A stretch of DNA of 64,000 nucleotides from Beroe forskalii. Its lineage: Eukaryota > Ctenophora > Nuda > Beroida > Beroidae. Positions 1-11,715 of this stretch are shown one piece after another. The translations under genes and the position numbers were made by a program. The stretch spans positions 248,001 through 312,000 of the forward strand of contig WFMF01000143.1 of assembly GCA_011033025.1 (NCBI GenBank). The letters run 5' to 3'. The notes under the pieces are model-generated. The model did not search any database, was not told where the DNA came from, and saw nothing but the letters and a program-made list of their open reading frames with translations. Position 1 is the first letter of the stretch; the number at the start of each line of letters is the position of its first letter.

Positions 1-660
1 GGACTGTATAAAGCGCCCCAGAATTCATATAAATTCCGAATTCGTGGAATAATTCGGCATATTAAATTTACAATTTCTGATCTATTATGATCAGAAATTG
101 TAATTTTAAATTTAATATGCCGAATTACTCAAAGGATTCGCACACTTCTGGAGCGCTTTACAGTTCTACATGATAGTTCTACATTACGCAATCGCATTTG
201 TGTGTAGATCGCTGGAAATTACGAATCCTCGATAACTTTAGATATTTAAAATCGCGCGCGCAACTCTTCAAGTTCACAACAGTTAGGTACTGTTGTGTAG
301 AGTTGCAAGTTATTGAGCACTCCTTAAAGAATTAATTTGAAATCTTTAATTCTTTAGGTACGGTGATTGTGGGAAACGAAAATGATGTGAATCCTAAACC
401 TGTCGAAGAGAAAAAGAATGATTGATCTTCAGTCATACGCAGTGTGGAGATTGTAACAAGATCGGTTCAGGAGAAGATTTTGCAAATTTTGTGTAATGGA
501 ATGGGTATTTATACATGATAATTAACATATTAGATAATCCTTTCTTACTTTGAAAGTTCAATTTAAATGAACTTTATCACTATCAGAGTAAAGAAATGAT
601 TTTATTCAAAGTCCCAAATTAAACGCAGCAGTTTTTCCAAAACTGATGCTATTATCCTGG
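1..660. repeat. 650-bp dispersed repeat, copy 1 (starts with a hairpin)
   Basis: Nearly identical to 10079-10728 in the same orientation, with a few small indels; similarity stops at ATTATCCTGG in both. The first ~165 bp form an almost perfect hairpin: CTGTATAAAGCGCCCCAGAA at 4 pairs with the complement ending near 165, and the inner stem closes around TATTAT near 88. The hairpin resembles a foldback MITE, but whether the whole 650 bp is one element is not clear. No ORF. The window starts at or inside this repeat. Confidence 0.8.
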
Positions 661-2531
661 GCGGAAGATCGTCGGAAGATCATATTTACTGTTTCTTACA
701 CTTGTGTTGAGTCCCTCATTCTCTGAACTGTCGTGTTAACATTCATATCCAACTGATCAACTGAAGCCGGCTTTTCGTCAGCAGCTTGCCTTGGTTGAGA
801 CTTGAATCTAATAATATTGTCGTAGCAACCAGTAGTTAGTACTGCCGTGTTCCCTTGTCCTATCTTCAAACTCACTTCCTGCTATAATATTTGAGCCATT
901 TGAATCTTGTAAAGTTGTCAGGTTTATCTTCTTTTGAGCAGCTTGAAAGGGAGTGACCGTCGCAGCTTTCAGAAATCATTATTATTATTATTATTATTTT
1001 TTGCCTACTAACCTTAAAGACATGGACTGATGAGGGTACAGCAATTCTGTACTGTGGTTAGTAGATAAAAATACTATTTTACCTGCTTACTTACAACAAT
1101 AGCTTATAGGTCATCATCACAGTTTAATCATAGTTGACATTGTGTTGTGGTGTTTTGTATAAACTCTATTAAAGTGCCATAAATTACTGTCAGATACATT
1201 TATGGGTGTTGTGAAAGCTGAATTACTAAGCGTGAGTGGTACTACAGTATCATTCCTGTGATGTACATTTACACATTCACTGTGTCCACAGATATTTATT
1301 TAAAAGTTAACATGAATCATGATCATACGTGCAATACAGGATGTAAAATACAATATTATTCAGTATTGTGAGTTGTGACATATATTCAGGTGCCTTTTTT
1401 CCACCCCTGAATCCTGTTACCTCTTTATTGCTTGTGTTAATAAGTACCTACATTACATCATGGGTTGAGAGAAAGTTTAATTTCAATAATGAAAAACAAA
1501 AATTCAAAATACACAAAACTTTCGGCAGGAAAAACACATATATTACCTTTCACATAGCGTATCTGATAGCGTTTGTTGCGGTGATGTGCCCACGTGACGT
1601 CATCGCGCCATAACATAAAGGTGCGATTTCTCGCGATCAGAGTAACTTAGAAACACAGGGATTTCACTAAACATATGTTTGCAGTAATGTTAGATAAAAT
1701 AGAACATAAAAAGTTGCACTTTTTCTAGAGTGTACTACCCTAAACAAAAGTCAGTCAAAAGTAAAGTTTTCTTGCACAAGAAAGGGCAAGTTTTCTGGTA
1801 CAAGAAAACTTGTAAAAGTTTTGGAACAATTGTATGCCTTAAGAAGCATTGAAAAGCCTTAATATAAGCATGTCTGATGAGGTAATTAATTCCACGAATA
1901 GGATTAGATGAAGCAGCTTTAAACTCGAATCCAGGAATGAGCATTTAACACCATGAACACCATATTATAGTCTTGGCATCAATGACACTCTACTATGTCA
2001 GGGTATGTCATTGTCAGCTCGTGCCCTGTTTTATACCCCGCCAACGACAAATAGGCGGTTATTTTCTACAATTTGGCTGCACGCACATTGATAATGATGT
2101 CATTGCAACCGCCAATTTATTCTGAGCGGATGTTAGTTCCACGCATGTTCTGTACGAATTGACATGATACTGTGTTTAACGTATGTTTGTGCAGATCGCT
2201 CGATTGATGGAGGGATTGATAATAACGTACAAATTTACTGTTCGTGAAGAATTGATGACATCTAAAATTCTCATAGTCTCATGCATTGTGTTAGAACATC
2301 TCAAGCTGTTTATAAATTATTAGCAGAAATATAGAAGTCTTAGTAAATAGTGTCCTCATAATATATTGATTACTTATCTACTTATTGAGAGCAAACCGGA
2401 ACGGAAAGCGCAAGTTTGTATTTACTGAAGCGATGCAAATTCAGACACATACGGATAGCAATCATATTGTAGATGGAATCATTGACGACAGCATGCAGTT
2501 ATTGTGTATGTGAATGAAGATCTAAGGGGCT
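661..2531. other. Non-coding stretch, upstream intron or flank of CLPTM1
   Basis: I see no convincing exon here. The stretch holds an (ATT)n microsatellite at about 978-1000 and a weak inverted repeat near 2030-2125 (CCGCC...GGCGG blocks). If CLPTM1 has further 5' exons they are probably to the left of the window, which would make this intronic. Confidence 0.4.
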
Positions 2532-2802
2532 GCGCGTTGGGTTGTGGACCTTAAAAACCTTGCTCTATTTGGGGAAGGGGGTAGGGTGAAGCATAAACGT
2601 CAAGTCCAATAACTAAGAATTGTTGCGTACCAATATGCCTTCGTTCTTCATTCTACTACCCGTTTAGTAGTAGAATCTTAGAATGAAGAACGAAGGCATA
2701 TTGATACGCAACAATTCTTAGTTATTGGACTTGACTTTTATGCTTCACCCTACCCCCTTCCCCAAATAGAGCAAGGTTTTTAAGGTCCACAACCCAACGC
2801 GC
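2532..2802. repeat. 271-bp near-perfect palindrome (foldback MITE)
   Basis: GCGCGTTGGGTTGTGGACC at the left end is matched by its reverse complement at the right end, and the two ~130-bp arms pair with very few mismatches around a short loop near 2666. No ORF and no clear target-site duplication. Such an uninterrupted hairpin suggests a recent foldback-type insertion. Confidence 0.8.
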
Positions 2803-2988
2803 ACCTACTAACTGTAAAAGAAACGTGGCTAGAACTAAGATGTCACTCAAACGCATGGCATGAAGATTAAAGATAATCACAATAAATATTTGAGAATCAC
2901 GGGCACTAATTCACAGACAACATAGTCCCCGTTCTGTGTCGTGACAGTGCTAGGTGCAGAATAGTTATAAGATACCACCTACTATACG

Positions 2989-3081
2989 CCGCGCGTGAGA
3001 AATAGGCGGTTTAACGTCATCAACTCACTACATTAAGGTATGATAATGACGCAATCCTACCCGCCTATTTCTCGTGCGCGG
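2989..3081. repeat. 93-bp hairpin element
   Basis: CCGCGCGTGAGAAATAGGCGG at 2989 is the near-exact reverse complement of the segment ending at 3081, with a ~50-bp spacer. It is a short terminal-inverted-repeat element or MITE fragment. A weaker relative lies around 2030-2125. Confidence 0.6.
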
Positions 3082-4938
3082 AGTTCAGATGTTGAACAGG
3101 GACATAGTACTTATCTTTAGTACTATCCTACTACAACTATATTCTCACACAATTCAAATGCGTCGAGTATAGACCACGCAATCACGTTATTAAACTCAGA
3201 TTTGAGAGGAAGGAGTCGTTGCAACGCTTGACCCTTTGTCAGAGTAGTTCTAGGCATGGTCAGAGAATATAGTCGATGTTCACTGTTCATACTATAATGC
3301 AATTCACAAATTATACCTCTTAATTAATGTGCTATAATAAGGTACTTTTCAAGTGCATATTATGCATGTTCATGCATACTTATTCTCTGCTCACCTTTTA
3401 ATGTAACAATAGGCTATCATTTCGATGGATATTATGCAAATTAAATTCGGCTTTACATGTTCTAATATGCATCATAATGCACGGCTAGGTTGTAACTGAG
3501 GCTTAGAAAGTACAACGATAGCCCTAAATGAGTGCATAAAGTTACAATTAAAGATTTGGTGGAGGTAAAAGTCAAAGTGCAAATTTCTATTTTTGTTGAT
3601 TTTTCACCGTAATGCTTATTACTAATGTAACGACCATCGAGAACCTAGACCACGTAATTTAAACGGATTGGATTTAAAACAGCAGGAGACATTTTATTCT
3701 GTAATTAACCTGTCTTAAAATCCAATATTTCGTTGAATAATGATAATATGGTCAAAAATTAGTGTTGATAAGTTGATAGTATAGTTCAGGCAATTTTCGA
3801 ATAAAAAAAAAATCAGAAAGTCTAAATTTGGACTTGTTTTAGAAATATACCTCTGCAAAAACAGCGCGGAAAATGATATTCTATTAAAACTCCGTAAGTT
3901 GCTCATGTGACATGTAAATGCGACATCTGACAATGACATCTGTCTATGATTCGTGTTAGCTGAATTGACACCTTGTACTGCGTTGGATTAATGTGGATTA
4001 AACTTGAAGATAACGCAGGCATCAATCTCAATTTACTAATTAATTACCTGCAACTGAAATATTGAAAACCCAACCTTAAGATGCTCGGCAGCATCTTCAA
4101 GCTTTCAAGGAGGCATGCGAAGGACTACAACAATAGTATGATATCTCTACTCCCTACAAGTAATGAGACTGTGAGCAAGTAACTAAAACTACTGACAAGA
4201 CTCCCAGAAATGAACAAAGGTTTATTCTACCGATTAGGTTCCAGTGATGGACAAAAAGCAAAGATTATTGGTAGTAAAATCTGAAATAGACAGCACAAGT
4301 GGTCGCCGTGAAGTCTGAAATTCCTCAATTCAAGGGAATCAGGAATTCGTCCGGATTTCTAATTTTATACTTCGTGCACGATCAAAATGCAGTGACGTCA
4401 TTGTCATGGTTTGGAATAGAGCCTTGATGACGTATAACCGCCAATTTTTGGTGTCCAGGCTGTAGATTGATGGTGAATTGTTGTAGTAAAGGATGGGAGG
4501 GCTCATAATGTTTACCATCATTTCCCGTGTAGTGATATGTAATTGGATATCCCAGGCATATTAGCTGATGCCTGATTGGTGGCATATATTCGTCATTAGA
4601 CATGATTAACTCATTAACTTTTGGGCGGAGCTGAATAACTTCATCATTAGCTTCATTCTATTCGTCCCCGGATGGAATCCTCCGTAGGGACTCTTCCCTT
4701 ACGAGTCTCACATTCCATCCATTATATTGTAATGACAATCAATTTCGTTGTCCAAACTCCAAAGACATATTTATGGGTAAATCACAAAACTGAACTTTAG
4801 TCAAAAATGTAAACAGCTGATTACAAATTTGCATTTCTAAAATATTGACTTAAGTGTCCTCTTTTTCAGAACGGACCCCGGACCTAGTCTCAAATTTGAG
4901 ACTAGTCACGCAGAGTTTAAACCCTCTCCTTCTTTCAG
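3082..4938. other. Non-coding stretch before the first visible CLPTM1 exon
   Basis: AT-rich with no convincing exon. The polypyrimidine run and AG at 4925-4938 form the 3' splice site of the first CLPTM1 exon seen in the window. A small inverted repeat (GGATGGAATCCTCCGTAGGG with TGAGAATGTAAGGTAGG-like pairing) sits near 4670-4720. Confidence 0.4.
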
Positions 4939-7900
4939 CTGGCGTTCAAGTACTTATCTTGGGTGTTGGTGCCCCTGTTGATAGGCTACGCAGTGTACTC
5001 CTTACTGTACGAGGAACACAAGGGATGGTACTCGTGGACTCTGAGCATGTGTTACGGTTATCTGCTCATGTTCGGTTAGTACGCCTGTACGATCTACGCT
5101 GTACATTATACATTGTGACTTGTGTACATTGTACATTTTATACATTGTACAATATACATTTTATACATTGTACAATATACATTGTATACATTGCACGAAT
5201 GCACGATACTCTCAGCATGTGTTATGGTTACCTGCTTATGTTTGGTTAGTATTCCTGTACAATATACGCCGTACAATCTACATTGTATGTATTGCACAAT
5301 ATACATTTTACATTGTACAACAGCATGTGCTACGGTTATCTACTGATGTTCGGTTAGTACCCGTGGTATACATTATACATTTTATACATTGTACGATATA
5401 CATTTTATACATTGTACAGTATACATTTTATACATTGTACAATATACATTGTATACATTGCACGAATGCACGATACACTCAGCATGTGCTACGGTTATCT
5501 GCTCATGTTCGGTTAGTATGTGTGGTATACCTATGTGTGGTGTACAATATACACGGGTTTACATTTTATTCATCGTATACACTGTATAGTGTATAAATTG
5601 TTCACCGCTTTACATTCTCATATATAACTGCATTTATACTGGGCCCCCAGGGGCGTTCACTGGCAAAGTGTGCCCCCGGCCATTTTATGATTGGATCGTG
5701 CAGATGAGACCTAGAACTAAAAAATTAGCTGGGGTTATTTTTTAGTCAGATCATATTTTGGGCGTGGCCGGCCACGCCCTTTTTCGAAAATCTGTATCTT
5801 GGCCCAGGAAGGTCGTAGAGACTTCGTTTTGGGCTTAAAAGAACCGCAATGGCCATGTTTATATTAGACTTGTTAATAAACATATGCTCTTAAATGCTCA
5901 GGAACCGAGTTATAGGCCAAAAACTGATTTGAGGCGACGCGAGGGTTTAAATTTTTTGATATTTCATAACTCCGGCCAGGAAGGTCGTAGCAACTTCGTT
6001 TTGGGCTCAAAAGAAGCGCAATGGCCATGTTTATATACAACTTGTGAATAAACATATGTCTTGAAATGCTCACAAAACAAGTTATGAGCGAAAAACTGAT
6101 TTTTGACAATTTGTGTTGCGCTAAATTTGGACATATATGTATCAATCATTCAAATTTTCGCGTAAAATCGCTAATCAGCCCATTTCAGGGGTTCTTCCAT
6201 CATCTGTTGTGCCGCAAATGGGATCATCAGACATTTTACGACCTCTTCCAAGCTTCAATTCATCCCCAAATGTTGGCCAAGGCCCATTTTGAGCGAAGCG
6301 CACAGGCATAAATTGGTCACATATCAGCTTAGATTGACCTTATCTCAGCTTTTCTGCTTTAACAAGTTTATCTGAATATCTGAATGGCAATTGGCAGTTT
6401 ATATAGATTGTAAAATGGTTTTTATGCTCTATCTCATCCCAACTCCACGATAATCTTCAATACAATATGGCCATTGATGAACTATTGCTAAGGTAATGGG
6501 GATATATCAAATGATCCATCTCATAATACCATTTATTATTAGATAGTCCCCAATATTTCCATGTTGGCTGCGCCATATCATGATTGTTATTCCAAATGAG
6601 CAAATGAGGGGTGACTGTACCTCAGAAAAGAGCACTGTCAACATACCTATAGGAAAACAGCTTGTAACAGTTGCAACAATGTACATTCATACCAGAGATA
6701 CCCTTGTGCAATGTGCATTCATACCAGAGATACCCTTGATTGGCTTGATTTCATGTCGAAATCATTTTTTTCAGTCCAGGGCTTGATGGAATCACTTCTT
6801 TATTTAGAAACCACAGTATGGTAGTTACTGTGAGGCAGCTGGTTGTATTTGGCAATTTTCTTTACTGCTGACCAATGTAGTTGGATTCAGCTTCATTTCT
6901 GTTCAAAGATAGTCCACTAAGTCGTATGTCCGAAAGATTGCCATTTTGGCTTGCCCTTGTATGCGCAATAGTATCGTAGAGGATACTATTGCCCATCCTG
7001 AAGATTGGTTCTTGGGTTTTTGGGTGCCAGTAGGTACTCCAAAAATGACAACATTTGAAATACTGGCATCATGGCTCCCACCTTGTAGTTCTACTACAAG
7101 GTACTACTATACGACCTTCTTCATTTTCGTTCCTTACATAATTTCAGTCTAACAGGCTTGTAGACTCAATATCTCAGTAAGGGACCGACTAGAGCATAAA
7201 TATAAAGCTACCTCGATTCTCGAATATAACTGGTGTTCACCCCAAGTTGAAATTTCATTATTATGTTGTTTCCCTTCTGTCTTCTGGCAGTATTTGACAT
7301 ACCAGCATAACGAGTATATTTAATCAATGCTAGTGGGTTCCAAAATCTGCAGTCCATGTGGAGATTCCATGTTAAACTCAAGCCAGATGGGCGAGAATAA
7401 TGGGGACCTTCGTTGGACAGAGATGAAGTTGAATCAAACTGCATTGTGCAGCAGTTAAGGAAGCAGCAAAACAACATGACTTCCTAACAACCAGTTGTCT
7501 AACAACCGGACTGTCATTGTTAAGACAACAGGTCAGTAGTGAGGTCATCAAGCCACTGCACTGAAATGCTTTTCACTGGATTTGCTCAGGCATCCATGCG
7601 AATTGTGACAGTTGTAAGTCGGTATCCTATGGCCCATGTACCACTGTACTGGCTGTGATCAAGCTGTAATGTGCAGCAGTGAAGGAAGCCAGTCATGCCT
7701 AACAAGCTGATTGCATCCTATGACCTGTCAGAATCTTCCCCCATTTGCCAAGCAGTAGTCTAAATACCAACCATTGAACCAATTATTTATAGCAATATTC
7801 GCGTTTTTCACATTTTTTGTCATTGGAATATTCTGTAAAGCCAATTTGAACCTAATTGGTAGCATAATTGGGTAGCCAGGCCCGTAGCCAGGATTCTTTT

Positions 7901-9833
7901 CCGGGAGGGGCCCTTGCGCTGCGAGCGAATCAAGCAAGCTGCGGCAGGGGTCTGGGGCACAGCCCCCAGCGGGGTGCAGGGGCGAGCCCCTGCCAGGGGG
8001 TTTGGGGGCGGAGCCCCCGAACGATTTTAGGGAAATTGGGGTGCTGCAGGATGAATTTTACACTAAAGAAATGTACAGGAAATGTACAGGACGATATTTG
8101 TCAAAATTAGAGCATCGAAAAAGTATACAATCAAATATAAACAAGCTATAACAGTCAGAATAAGATTAAACTAGTAAACTGCCACTATTTAACCAAGCCA
8201 AAGTATATAATTATGACTATCAGTCAAAAAACTTTCATTCTAACTATTTTTTGAAATGGTACCTTTTCTTCCGAGGGGGGCTGCAGCCCCCCTAGCCCCC
8301 CCTCTGTCTACGGGCCTGTGGGTAGCATAATTGTATTGATGAAGTGAAGATTATCATGGTGTTGGCATGGGGTAGAGCATTAAAACCATTTTAAAATCTA
8401 TATAAACTGCCATTCAGATATTCAGATAAACTGGTTGAAGCAGCAAAGCTGAGATAAGGTCAATCTAAGCTGATATGTGTAATGTGACTAATTTATGACT
8501 GTGCGCTTCGCTCAAAATGGGCCTTGGCCAACATATAGGGACGAATTGAAGCTTGGAAGAGGTCGTAAAATGTCTGATGAACCCATTGGCGGCACAACAG
8601 ATGATGGAAGAACCCCTAAAATGGGCTGATTTGTGATTTTACGTGAAAATTTGAATGATTGATACATATATGTCCAAATATAGCGCAGCGCAAATTGTCA
8701 AAAATCAGTTTTTCGCTCATAACTTGTTTTGTGAGCATTTTAAGGAATATGTTTATTCACAAGTCGTATATAAACATGACCATTGCGCTTCTTTTGAGCC
8801 CAAAACGAAGTTGCTACGACATTCCTGGCCGGAGTTATGAAGAATCGTAAAATTTAAACCCTCGCGTCGCCTCAAATCAGTTTTTGGCCTATAACTCGGT
8901 TCCTGAGCATTTTAGAGCATATGTTTATTCACAAGTCTAATATAAACATGGCCATTGTGGTTCTTTTAAGCCCAAAACGAAGTCTCTACGACCTTCCTGG
9001 GCCAAGATAAAGATTTTCGAAAAAGGGCGTGGCCGGCCATGCCCAAAATATGATCTGACTAAAAAATAACCCCAGCTTATTTTTTAGTTCTAGGTCTCAT
9101 CTGCACGATCCAATCATAAAATGGCCGGGGGCACACTTTGCCGGTGAACGCCCCTGGGGGCCCAGTATAATTATAAAGGAGTATGCAAGGTATTCACTGT
9201 AAGCATACGCTATACTTCTATACATTGCTTATTGTATTCAGCATACGACTATACACTACACTCGGCGATTACCTGCATTTAAAACCATACAATGTTACTC
9301 CTAGGTTTCATCATGATGACCCCACAACTCTTCATCAACTACAAGATGAAGAGTGTTGCACATCTTCCCTGGCGGATGTTAACGTACAAGGCCCTCAACA
9401 CCTTTATTGACGATCTCTTTGCTTTCGTCATTAAAATGCCAACATTGTATCGGATAGGCTGCTTCAGAGATGGTAGGTTTGAAACGTGTGTCTTAAGTTA
9501 TTTTGTTAAGAATGTACTTTCTAACAGTAACAACGAATGAAAGATAGCAATTGCCCTTGATTAGTAAAAATAATCATGCCAAAATTTCTTGGAACCACAA
9601 CTTAATTCGTGTGCCAGTTATATTCAATTTTCAATCTCTTTTACCCATAATCTGTACTTCTATACATAGGTCCTGGTAAACCCAATATATCCTCAGATAT
9701 CATATTTTTCATCTACCTGTACCAGCGGTGGGCGTACCGGGAGGACCCTAACAGAGTTAACGAGTTCGGTACGTGCGGGGCCCACCCGGAGGGCATACCG
9801 GAGGACGCCGACGTAACGGGCGAAGGTGAGTAG
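4939..9833 (+). CDS. CLPTM1: CLPTM1, last three coding exons (5' part outside the window)
   Basis: Exons 4939-5074, 9305-9472 and 9697-9833 (TAG) join in phase through GT-AG introns and give 146 residues. The order is AFKYLSWVLVPLLIGYAVYS, HKGWYSW, MMTPQLFINYKMKSVAHLPW, FAFVIKMPTLYRIGCFRDD and IYLYQRWAYREDPNRVNEFG, which is the highly conserved C-terminal half of cleft lip and palate transmembrane protein 1. The family is a multi-pass ER membrane protein; CLPTM1 restrains forward traffic of GABA-A receptors, and its relative CLPTM1L scrambles glucosaminyl-phosphatidylinositol. The tail after NEFG is short and acidic, unlike the long vertebrate tail. The first visible intron (5075-9304) is odd: it opens with repeated copies of the exon end and 5' splice site and contains a 3.5-kb inverted-repeat element. 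CLPTM1L is less likely because the NEFG ending fits CLPTM1. Confidence 0.88.
5044..5590 (+). repeat. Tandem copies of CLPTM1 exon end plus 5' splice site, in a TACATTGTA microsatellite
   Basis: The end of the CLPTM1 exon, AGCATGTGTTACGGTTATCT and then GCTCATGTTCG|GTTAGT, occurs four times. The GT of the splice donor lies at 5075 (authentic), 5256, 5353 and 5512. The later copies differ by a few, mostly synonymous, changes. The spacers are built from TACATTGTACAATATACAT motifs. Copy spacing is uneven (about 180, 98 and 159 bp). All four copies keep a good donor. Confidence 0.85.
5639..9165. mobile_element. 3.5-kb element with ~820-bp terminal inverted repeats, in a CLPTM1 intron
   Basis: The left end CTGGGCCCCCAGGGGCGTTC (5639) is mirrored at the right end (9165). 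The arms, about 5639-6459 and 8345-9165, remain very similar throughout. TATA flanks both ends and could be a TA or TATA target-site duplication. Each arm carries two copies of a ~170-bp unit (AAGGTCGTAG...CGCAATGGCCATGTTTATAT) that is also found in the element at 48842-52413. The centre (6460-8344) has no convincing transposase and holds a nested MITE. It is non-autonomous; the superfamily is undetermined. Confidence 0.8.
7877..8318. mobile_element. hAT-type MITE nested in the 3.5-kb element
   Basis: Terminal inverted repeats CAGGCCCGTAG...CTACGGGCCTG are flanked by a perfect 8-bp direct repeat TGGGTAGC (7869-7876 and 8319-8326). Eight-base duplications with CAG-type ends are the mark of hAT elements. 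The 442-bp body contains GC-rich inverted blocks (GGGGCACAGCCCC, GGGGGCGGAGCCCCC) and no transposase, so it must have been moved in trans. Confidence 0.88.
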
Positions 9834-10078
9834 GAGACGGTTAACCGAACCGAAACCGAAGTACCGGTTAATCGGGCGTTTTTAGGCAACCGTAACTGTA
9901 ATCGGATTTATTGAAAAAGTGTAACCGGTCGTTTGCTAAAGGTGATTTGCCGAGGTGACTTCCGGCATCAAATCACAATTTCAAACTATGACAGTTGTTA
10001 ACAGTAACAACTGCCTAAACTGTCATTGCAAGACCATATTATTGTAGACTTTCATGGATAACTTCGGAGCTCTAACAA

Positions 10079-10728
10079 GGACTGTATAAAGCGCCCCAGA
10101 ATTCATATAAATTCCGAATTCGTGGAATAATTCGGCATATTAAATCTACAATTTCTGATCTATTATGATCAGAAATTGTAATTTTAAATTTAATATGCCG
10201 AATTATTCAAAGGATTCGCACACTTCTGGAGCGCTTTAGAGTTCTACATGATAGTTCTACATTACGCAATCGCATGTATGTGTAGATCGCTGGAAATTAT
10301 AACGAATCCTCGATAACTTTAGATATTTAAAATCGCGTTCACAACAGTTAGGTACTGTTTTGTAGAGTTGCAAGTTATTGAGCACTCCTTAAAGAATTAA
10401 TTTAAAATCTGTAATTCTTTAGGTACAGTGATTGTGGGAAACGAAAATGATGTGAATCCTAAACCTGTCGAAGAGAAAAAGAATGATTGATCTTCAGTCA
10501 TACGCAGTGTGGAGATTGTAACAAGATCGGTTCAGGAGAAGATTTTGCAAATTTTGTGTAATGGAATGGGTATTTATACATGATAATTAACATATTAGAT
10601 AATCCTATTACTTTGAAAGTTCAATTTAAATGAACTTTATCACTATCAGAGTAAAGAATGATTTTATTCCAAGTCCCAAATTAAACGCAGCAGTTTTTCC
10701 TAATAGTAATATTGATGCTATTATCCTG
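10079..10728. repeat. 650-bp dispersed repeat, copy 2
   Basis: Direct-orientation copy of 1-660, with the same leading hairpin (10082-10243) and only scattered substitutions and small indels. It lies about 250 bp downstream of the CLPTM1 stop codon, so the two copies bracket the 3' half of that gene. The ends lack TG...CA, and no retroviral or retrotransposon gene lies between, so it is not a clear LTR. Confidence 0.8.
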
Positions 10729-11715
10729 GTGCCTCGACCTTTTGAGGCGCGGTGTTTTACGCCGCGCTTGAGCACTTTTCTTCTGCACAACACAACGCCG
10801 CGCAGTCACATAACTATAACTATAAGCTGTAAATGTACTTTCCAAAATTCTAAATCTATGCAAAACATATTTGTCTGACGTCGCGAGGGGGTCAGGCAAC
10901 GCCTGACAAAAGCATATGATATTGATACGATGGTAAACCACATTGGTGCTGCGCTGTCGCGCGGCAGCCGGCAAAAAGTACCCAATTGCACGCGGCAGTC
11001 ATCAGTACTGCGTAATACACCGCGCCTTGCGTCAAAGCTCTCAAAAGGTCGAGACACCACAGTTAACCGTTAAGCCCTATTCCTTAACCGTGAAGCCTAT
11101 TCCTAAGTATAGTAACCCTCTCACAACAGTGATCCGCTGTTCGATGATTATAGTGTTACACTTACTCATTTATATGACTGAGTCCTTCTTCTCTTATGTT
11201 ATGAAACACATTTCGTTTTCAGTTTTTGATGTACCGCGGTTGTAAACAGATGATCACTTTTATTGTTTATTAAACAATTAAATTGTAATTGTTGGATACT
11301 TTCGATGATACCTTATTTTCGCACTTTTAATTTTCTTTAAAGAAACAAATTGTAGTTGTACTGTCGTACTGACTTGTCAGAGCCTCGTAATTAAGTTTCC
11401 TAAGCCCGCGTGTACGCGCCGCGCGCTTCCCTACTGTTCTGAGGAAGCGCGCCGCTTAATTAACCACTATCTCGGATTGATTTTGAAAATACACTTTAAC
11501 TGAATTCACCTAAAATACACCTTTAGTTCCTGAAATACACTCATTATACTGAAAATACACCTAATAAGCACTATCTCGGATTGGGTTTTTGAGGCGGTTT
11601 CCAAAAAAAAAAAAAAAGGTCGCCACTTTTTGGTAGCATATTGCCCTCCTTTTTCGTTGATTTGCCCTCCTTTTTGGGCCAAAAACTGCCCTCCGAACGG
11701 ATTTTCAAGGGTCGG
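10729..11715. other. Non-coding, CG-rich intergenic stretch
   Basis: No convincing gene. Segments rich in GCGCG (10740-11060, 11400-11460) resemble the dispersed CG-rich repeat also seen near 14300-14600 and 45060-45550. A poly(A) run lies at about 11603-11617. Confidence 0.4.

Noticed and set aside
5106..5596. Several overlapping open frames rich in Tyr, Ile, His and Cys
   Set aside because: They are translations of the TACATTGTA microsatellite and of out-of-frame CLPTM1 exon copies.
7868..8110. Open frame of 80 codons
   Set aside because: It lies inside the GC-rich body of the hAT MITE and has low-complexity composition.
1..10728. A 10-kb LTR retrotransposon bounded by the 650-bp direct repeats
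   Set aside because: There are no TG...CA ends, primer-binding site, gag or pol, and the interior contains CLPTM1 exons.
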